DNA of 64,000 nucleotides from Bugulina stolonifera (taxonomy: Eukaryota; Bryozoa; Gymnolaemata; Cheilostomatida; Bugulidae), in assembly GCA_935421135.1 (NCBI GenBank), contig OW285193.1, positions 1,922,001-1,986,000 on the forward strand, in the 5' to 3' direction. The notes beneath the pieces were generated by a model, which saw only the letters and a program-made list of their open reading frames with translations, searched no databases and was not told the DNA's origin. Each line of letters opens with the position of its first letter. The first letter of the stretch is position 1. Shown in pieces: positions 55,335 through 64,000 of the stretch. The position numbers and the translations under genes were made by a program.

Positions 55335-58300
55335 ATATACAATGGCTATGTACTTGTATACTGTACATATACTTGTATACTGTATAATTATGTACTTGTA
55401 TAATACTGTATATATACTTGTATACTGTATATGTACTTGCACACTGTATATGTACTTGTATACTGTATATATACTTGTATACTGTATATATACTTGTATA
55501 CTGTATATGTACTTGTATACTGTATATGTACTTGTATACTGTATATATACTTGTATACTGTATATATACTTGTACACTGTATATACTTGTATACTGTATA
55601 TATACTTGTACGCTGTATATATACTTGTATACTGTATATATACTTGTATACTGTATATGTACTTGTACGCTGTATATGTACTTGTACACTGTATAAATAC
55701 TTGTATACTGTATATATACTTGTATACTGTATATATACTTGTATACTGTATATGTACTTGTATACTGTATATATACTTGTACACTGTATATATACTTGTA
55801 TACTGTATATGTACTTGCACACTGTATATATACTTGTATACTGTATATATACTTGTATACTGTATATGTACTTGTATACTGTATATATACTTGTATACTG
55901 TATATGTACTTGTATACTGTATATATACTTGTATACTGTATATGTACTTGTATACTGTATATGTACTTGTATACTGTATATGTACTTGCATACTGTATAT
56001 GTACTTGTATACTGTATATGTACTTGTATACTGTATATATACTTGTACACTGTATATACTTGTATACTGTATATATACTTGTATACTGTATATGTACTTG
56101 TATACTGTATATGTACTTGTATACTGTATATGTACTTGCATACTGTATATGTACTTGTATACTGTATATATACTTGTATACTGTATATGTACTTGCACAC
56201 TGTATATATACTTGTATACTGTATATGTACTTGTATACTGTATATATACTTGTATACTGTATATATACTTGTACACTGTATATATACTTGTATACTGTAT
56301 ATATACTTGTATACTGTATATGTACTTGTATACTGTATATGTACTTGTATACTGTATATGTACTTGCATACTGTATATGTACTTGTATACTGTATATATA
56401 CTTGTATACTGTATATATACTTGTACACTGTATATATACTTGTATACTGTATATATACTTGTATACTGTATATATACTTGTATACTGTATATATACTTGT
56501 ACACTGTATATATACTTGTATACTGTATATATACTTGTATACTGTATATATACTTGTATACTGTATATGTACTTGTATACTGTATATGTACTTGTATACT
56601 GTATATGTACTTGCATACTGTATATGTACTTGTATACTGTATATATACTTGTATACTGTATATGTACTTGTATACTGTATATATACTTGTATACTGTATA
56701 TATACTTGTATACTGTACATATACTTGTATACTGTACATATACTTGTATACTGTATATATACTTGTATACTGTATATATACTTGCATACTGTATATGTAC
56801 TTGTATACTGTATATATACTTGTATACTGTATATGTACTTGTATACTTTATATATACTTGTATACTGTATATGTACTTGTACACTGTATATATACTTGTA
56901 TAATACTGTATATATACTTGTATACTGTATATATACTTGTATACTGTATATATACTTGTATACTGTATATGTACTTGTATACTGTATATATACTTGCACA
57001 CTGTATATATACTTGTATACTGTATATATACTTGTATACTGTATATATACTTGTACACTGTATATGTACTTGCACACTGTATATATACTTGTATACTGTA
57101 TATATACTTGTACACTGTATATATACTTGTATAATACTGTATATATACTTGTATACTGTATATATACTTGTATACTGTATATATACTTGTACACTGTATA
57201 TGTACTTGTACACTGTATATATACTTGTACACTGTATATATACTTGTATACTGTATATATACTTGTATACTGTATATATACTTGTACACTGTATATGTAC
57301 TTGCACACTGTATATATACTTGCATACTGTATATGTACTTGTATACTGTATATATACTTGTATACTGTATATGTACTTGTATACTGTATATATACTTGTA
57401 TACTGTATATGTACTTGTATACTTTATATATACTTGTATACTGTATATATACTTGTACACTGTATATATACTTGTATAATACTGTATATATACTTGTATA
57501 CTGTATATATACTTGTATACTGTATATATACTTGTATACTGTATATGTACTTGTATACTGTATATATACTTGCACACTGTATATATACTTGTATACTGTA
57601 TATATACTTGTATACTGTATATATACTTGTACACTGTATATGTACTTGCACACTGTATATATACTTGTATACTGTATATATACTTGTACACTGTATATGT
57701 ACTTGCACACTGTATATATACTTGTATATTGTATATATACTTGTACACTGTATATATACTTGTATAATACTGTATATATACTTGTATACTGTATATATAC
57801 TTGTATACTGTATATATACTTGTACACTGTATATGTACTTGTACACTGTATATATACTTGTACACTGTATATATACTTGTATACTGTATATGTACTTGTA
57901 TACTGTATATGTACTTGTATACTGTATATATACTTGTATACTGTATATATACTTGTATACTGTACATATACTTGTACACTGTATATGTACTTGTATACTG
58001 TATATATACTTGTATACTGTATATGTACTTGTATACTGTATATATACTTGTATACTGTATATGTACTTGTATACTGTATATATACTTGTATACTGTATAT
58101 ATACTTGTATACTGTATATATACTTGTATACTGTACATATACTTGTACACTGTATATGTACTTGTATACTGTATATATACTTGTATACTGTATATGTACT
58201 TGTATACTGTATATATACTTGTATACTGTATATGTACTTGTATACTGTATATATACTTGTATACTGTATATGTACTTGTATACTGTATATATACTTGTAC

Positions 58301-61300
58301 ACTGTATATGTACTTGTACACTGTATATATACTTGTACACTGTATATATACTTGTATACTGTATATGTACTTGTATACTGTATATGTACTTGTATACTGT
58401 ATATGTACTTGTATACTGTATATATACTTGTATACTGTATATGTACTTGTATACTGTATATATACTTGTATACTGTAGATATACTTGTACACTGTATATG
58501 TACTTGTATACTGTATATATACTTGTATACTGTATATGTACTTGTATACTGTATATATACTTGTATACTGTATATGTACTTGTATACTGTATATATACTT
58601 GTACACTGTATATGTACTTGTACACTGTATATATACTTGTACACTGTATATATACTTGTATACTGTATATGTACTTGTATACTGTATATGTATTTGTATA
58701 CTGTATATGTACTTGTATACTGTATATATACTTGTATACTGTATATGTACTTGTATACTGTATATATACTTGTACACTGTATATATACTTGTATACTGTA
58801 TATATACTTGTATACTGTATATACTTGTACACTGTATATACTTGTATACTGTATATATAATTGTATACTGTATATGTACTTGTATACTGTATATATACTT
58901 GTACACTGTATATATACTTGTATAATACTGTATATATACTTGTATACTGTATATATACTTGTATACTGTATATATACTTGTATACTGTATATGTACTTGT
59001 ATACTGTATATGTACTTGTATACTGTATATATACTTGTACACTGTATATACTTGTATACTGTATATATACTTGCACACTGTATATACTTGTACACTGTAT
59101 ATGTACTTGTATACTGTATATATACTTGTACACTGTATATGTACTTGTACACTGTATATATACTTGTACACTGTATATATACTTGTATACTGTATATGTA
59201 CTTGTATACTGTATATGTACTTGTATACTGTATATGTACTTGTATACTGTATATATACTTGTATACTGTATATGTACTTGTATACTGTATATATACTTGT
59301 ATACTGTATATATACTTGTACACTGTATATGTACTTGTATACTGTATATATACTTGTATACTGTATATGTACTTGTATACTGTATATATACTTGTACACT
59401 GTATATGTACTTGTACACTGTATATATACTTGTACACTGTATATATACTTGTATACTGTATATGTACTTGTATACTGTATATGTATTTGTATACTGTATA
59501 TGTACTTGTATACTGTATATATACTTGTATACTGTATATGTACTTGTATACTGTATATATACTTGTACACTGTATATATACTTGTATACTGTATATATAC
59601 TTGTATACTGTATATACTTGTACACTGTATATACTTGTATACTGTATATATAATTGTATACTGTATATGTACTTGTATACTGTATATATACTTGTACACT
59701 GTATATATACTTGTATAATACTGTATATATACTTGTATACTGTATATATACTTGTATACTGTATATATACTTGTATACTGTATATGTACTTGTATACTGT
59801 ATATGTACTTGTATACTGTATATATACTTGTACACTGTATATACTTGTATACTGTATATATACTTGCACACTGTATATACTTGTACACTGTATATGTACT
59901 TGCACACTGTATATGTACTTGTATACTGTATATGTACTTGTATACTGTATATATACTTGTATACTGTATATATACAGTATACTGTATATATACTTTATAC
60001 TGTATATGTACTTGTATACTGTATATATACTTGCACACTGTATATACTTGTACACTGTATATGTACTTGCACACTGTATATATACTTGTATACTGTATAT
60101 ATACTTGTATACTGTATATGTACTTGTATACTGTATATGTACTTGTATACTGTATATATACTTGTATACTGTATATATACTTGTATACTGTATATATACT
60201 TGTATACTGTATATGTACTTGTATACTGTATATATACTTGTATACTGTATATGTACTTGTATACTGTATATGTACTTGTATACTGTATATATACTTGTAC
60301 ACTGTATATACTTGTATACTGTATATATACTTGCACACTGTATATACTTGTACACTGTATATGTACTTGCACACTGTATATGTACTTGTATACTGTATAT
60401 GTACTTGTATACTGTATATATACTTGTATACTGTATATATACTTGTATACTGTATATATACTTGTATACTGTATATATACTTGTATACTGTATATGTACT
60501 TGTATACTGTATATGTACTTGTATACTGTATATATACTTGTACACTGTATATACTTGTATACTGTATATATACTTGCACACTGTATATACTTGTACACTG
60601 TATATGTACTTGCACACTGTATATGTACTTGTATACTGTATATGTACTTGTATACTGTATATATACTTGTATACTGTATATATACTTGTATACTGTATAT
60701 GTACTTGCACACTGTATATATACTTGTATACTGTATATATACTTGTATACTGTATATGTACTTGTATACTGTATATATACTTGTATACTGTATATGTACT
60801 TGTATACTGTATATATACTTGTACACTGTATATATACTTGTATACTGTATATATACTTGTATACTGTATATACTTGTACACTGTATATACTTGTATACTG
60901 TATATATACTTGTATACTGTATATGTACTTGTATACTGTATATGTACTTGTATACTGTATATATACTTGTACACTGTATATACTTGTATACTGTATATAT
61001 ACTTGCACACTGTATATACTTGTACACTGTATATGTACTTGCACACTGTATATGTACTTGTATACTGTATATGTACTTGTATACTGTATATATACTTGTA
61101 TACTGTATATATAAAGTATACTGTATATATACTTGTATACTGTATATGTACTTGTATACTGTATATATACTTGCACACTGTATATACTTGTATACTGTAT
61201 ATGTACTTGTATACTGTATATGTACTTGTATACTGTATATATACTTGTATACTGTATATATACTTGTATACTGTATATATACTTGTATACTGTATATGTA

Positions 61301-64000
61301 CTTGTATACTGTATATATACTTGCACACTGTATATACTTGTACACTGTATATGTACTTGCACACTGTATATATACTTGTATACTGTATATATACTTGTAC
61401 ACTGTATATATACTTGTATAATACTGTATATATACTTGTATACTGTATATATACTTGTATACTGTATATATACTTGTACACTGTATATGTACTTGTACAC
61501 TGTATATATACTTGTACACTGTATATATACTTGTATACTGTATATGTACTTGTATACTGTATATATACTTGTATACTGTATATGTACTTGTATACTGTAT
61601 ATATACTTGTACACTGTATATGTACTTGTACACTGTATATATACTTGTATACTGTATATGTACTTGTATACTGTATATATACTTGTATACTGTATATGTA
61701 CTTGTATACTGTATATATACTTGTACACTGTATATGTACTTGTATACTGTATATATACTTGTATACTGTATATGTACTTGTATACTCTATATGTACTTGT
61801 ATACTGTATATGTACTTGTATACTGTATATATACTTGTATACTGTATATGTACCTGTATACTGTATATATACTTGTATACTGTAGATATACTTGTACACT
61901 GTATATGTACTTGTATACTGTATATATACTTGTATACTGTATATGTACTTGTATACTGTATATATACTTGTATACTGTATATGTACTTGTATACTGTATA
62001 TATACTTGTACACTGTATATGTACTTGTACACTGTATATATACTTGTACACTGTATATATACTTGTATACTGTATATGTACTTGTATACTGTATATGTAC
62101 TTGTATACTGTATATGTACTTGTATACTGTATATATACTTGTACACTGTATATACTTGTATACTGTATATATACTTGCACACTGTATATACTTGTACACT
62201 GTATATGTACTTGCACACTGTATATGTACTTGTATACTGTATATGTACTTGTATACTGTATATATACTTGTATACTGTATATATACTTGTATACTGTATA
62301 TGTACTTGTATACTGTATATATACTTGTACACTGTATATACTTGTATACTGTATATATACTTGCACACTGTATATACTTGTACACTGTATATGTACTTGC
62401 ACACTGTATATGTACTTGTATACTGTATATATACTTGTATACTGTATATATACTTGTATACTGTATATGTACTTGCACACTGTATATATACTTGTATACT
62501 GTATATATACTTGTATACTGTATATGTACTTGTATACTGTATATATACTTGCACACTGTATATACTTGTACACTGTATATGTACTTGCACACTGTATATA
62601 TACTTGTATACTGTATATATACTTGTATACTGTATATGTACTTGTATACTGTATATGTACTTGTATACTGTATATATACTTGTATACTGTATATATACTT
62701 GTATACTGTATATATACTTGTATACTGTATATGTACTTGTATACTGTATATATACTTGTATACTGTATATGTACTTGTATACTGTATATGTACTTGTATA
62801 CTGTATATATACTTGTACACTGTATATACTTGTATACTGTATATATACTTGCACACTGTATATACTTGTACACTGTATATGTACTTGCACACTGTATATG
62901 TACTTGTATACTGTATATGTACTTGTATACTGTATATATACTTGCACACTGTATATACTTGTACACTGTATATGTACTTGCACACTGTATATATACTTGT
63001 ATACTGTATATATACTTGTATACTGTATATGTACTTGTATACTGTATATGTACTTGTATACTGTATATATACTTGTATACTGTATATATACTTGTATACT
63101 GTATATATACTTGTATACTGTATATGTACTTGTATACTGTATATATACTTGTATACTGTAGATATACTTGTACACTGTATATGTACTTGTATACTGTATA
63201 TGTACTTGTATACTGTATATGTACTTGTATACTGTATATATACTTGCACACTGTATATACTTGTACACTGTATATGTACTTGCACACTGTATATATACTT
63301 GTATACTGTATATATACTTGTATACTGTATATGTACTTGTATACTGTATATGTACTTGTACACTGTATATACTTGTATACTGTATATATACTTGTATACT
63401 GTATATGTACTTGTATACTGTATATATACTTGTATACTGTATATGTACTTGTATACTGTATATGTACTTGTACGCTGTATATATACTTGTATACTGTATA
63501 TATACTTGTATACTGTATATGTACTTGTATACTGTATATGTACTTGTATACTGTATATATACTTGTATACTGTATATATACTTGCACACTGTATATATAC
63601 TTGCACACTGTATATGTACTTGTATACTGTATATGTACTTGTATACTGTATATATACTTGTATACTGTATATATACTTGTATACTGTATATATACTTGTA
63701 TACTGTATATGTACTTGTACACTGTATATGTACTTGTATACTGTATATATACTTGTATACTGTATATATACTTGTATACTGTATATGTACTTGTATACTG
63801 TATATGTACTTGTATACTGTATATATACTTGTATACTGTATATATACTTGTATACTGTATATATACTTGTATACTGTATATGTACTTGTATACTGTATAT
63901 GTACTTGTATACTGTATATATACTTGTACACTGTATATACTTGTATACTGTATATATACTTGCACACTGTATATACTTGTACACTGTATATGTACTTGCA
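55335..64000. repeat. 19-bp AT-rich minisatellite, more than 8.6 kb, runs off the window
   Basis: About 450 units of CTTGTATACTGTATATATA occur, with common variants TATATGTA, TACACTG, CACACTG, shortened 17-base units (TATACTTG) and 22-base units (TATAATACTG). Units contain GTATAC and GTATATATAC, both palindromic. As 19 is not divisible by three and no unit creates stops, all frames stay open for long runs, one of 2,879 codons; these are not proteins. Longer blocks are repeated (for example 58685-58935 at about 59480-59725). It occupies intron 37 of the host gene. Confidence 0.97.

Noticed and set aside
55326..63984. Very long open frames (up to 2,879 codons) on both strands reading YIYSIQVYIQYTS or TCILYIYLYTVYI
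   Set aside because: They arise from a stop-free 19-bp tandem repeat, exist in nearly all frames and both strands, and have no independent coding signal.

Overview
This window comes from an animal nuclear genome. Coding sequence is broken into short exons with GT/AG borders, lies in long AT-rich introns, and encodes metazoan extracellular modules (LamG, kringle, F5/8C, TSP1, WSC-like). The introns are full of tRNA-derived SINEs, MITEs, a LINE, a Kolobok-type transposon and minisatellites. An early-branching marine invertebrate such as a sponge is my best guess, but nothing here fixes the species.

One plus-strand gene dominates the window. I could chain 37 putative exons from about 187 to 55298 with every intron phase compatible: about 5.5 kb of coding sequence, roughly 1,840 codons, with no in-frame stop. 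No start codon, stop codon or signal peptide was found, so the gene runs past both ends. Domain order is: MopE-like D/N-rich motif (187-330), Cys-containing linker (1712-2109), LamG-1 (2769-9606), kringle-1 (10953-11462), LamG-2 (11794-17175), divergent kringle-2 (18860-19126), F5/8C or discoidin-like (19243-21188), TSP1 (21329-21697), LamG-3 (22255-23461), two unrecognised exon groups (23727-38978), LamG-4 (49848-51997), WSC-like (52519-53889) and a Cys-rich exon (55089-55298). The recognisable modules are mostly bounded by phase-1 introns, as expected from exon shuffling. A secreted or cell-surface adhesion or recognition protein is the likely role.

Three introns carry most of the mobile DNA. 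The 11.3 kb intron 24710-35999 holds a Russian-doll nest: Tigger/pogo-like ends (25246 and 34703) enclose a minus-strand APE/RT LINE (about 25880-33400). The LINE is itself split by a 4.27 kb TTAA-flanked Kolobok-like element (27163-31436) with two divergently transcribed, spliced genes. Removing that element and one TTAA rejoins the LINE reading frame. The 10.9 kb intron 38979-49847 holds a 7.2 kb hAT-like insertion with an exact 8-bp target duplication, tandem hairpin modules, and a long-TIR element. The last intron (from 55299) is at least 8.6 kb of a 19-bp minisatellite that runs off the window.

Smaller arrays (16-bp, 21-bp, 18-bp and 15-bp units) and a seven-member TTCGAA-rich MITE family are scattered through other introns. 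Many long open frames here, including one of 2,879 codons, are repeat artefacts and are not genes.
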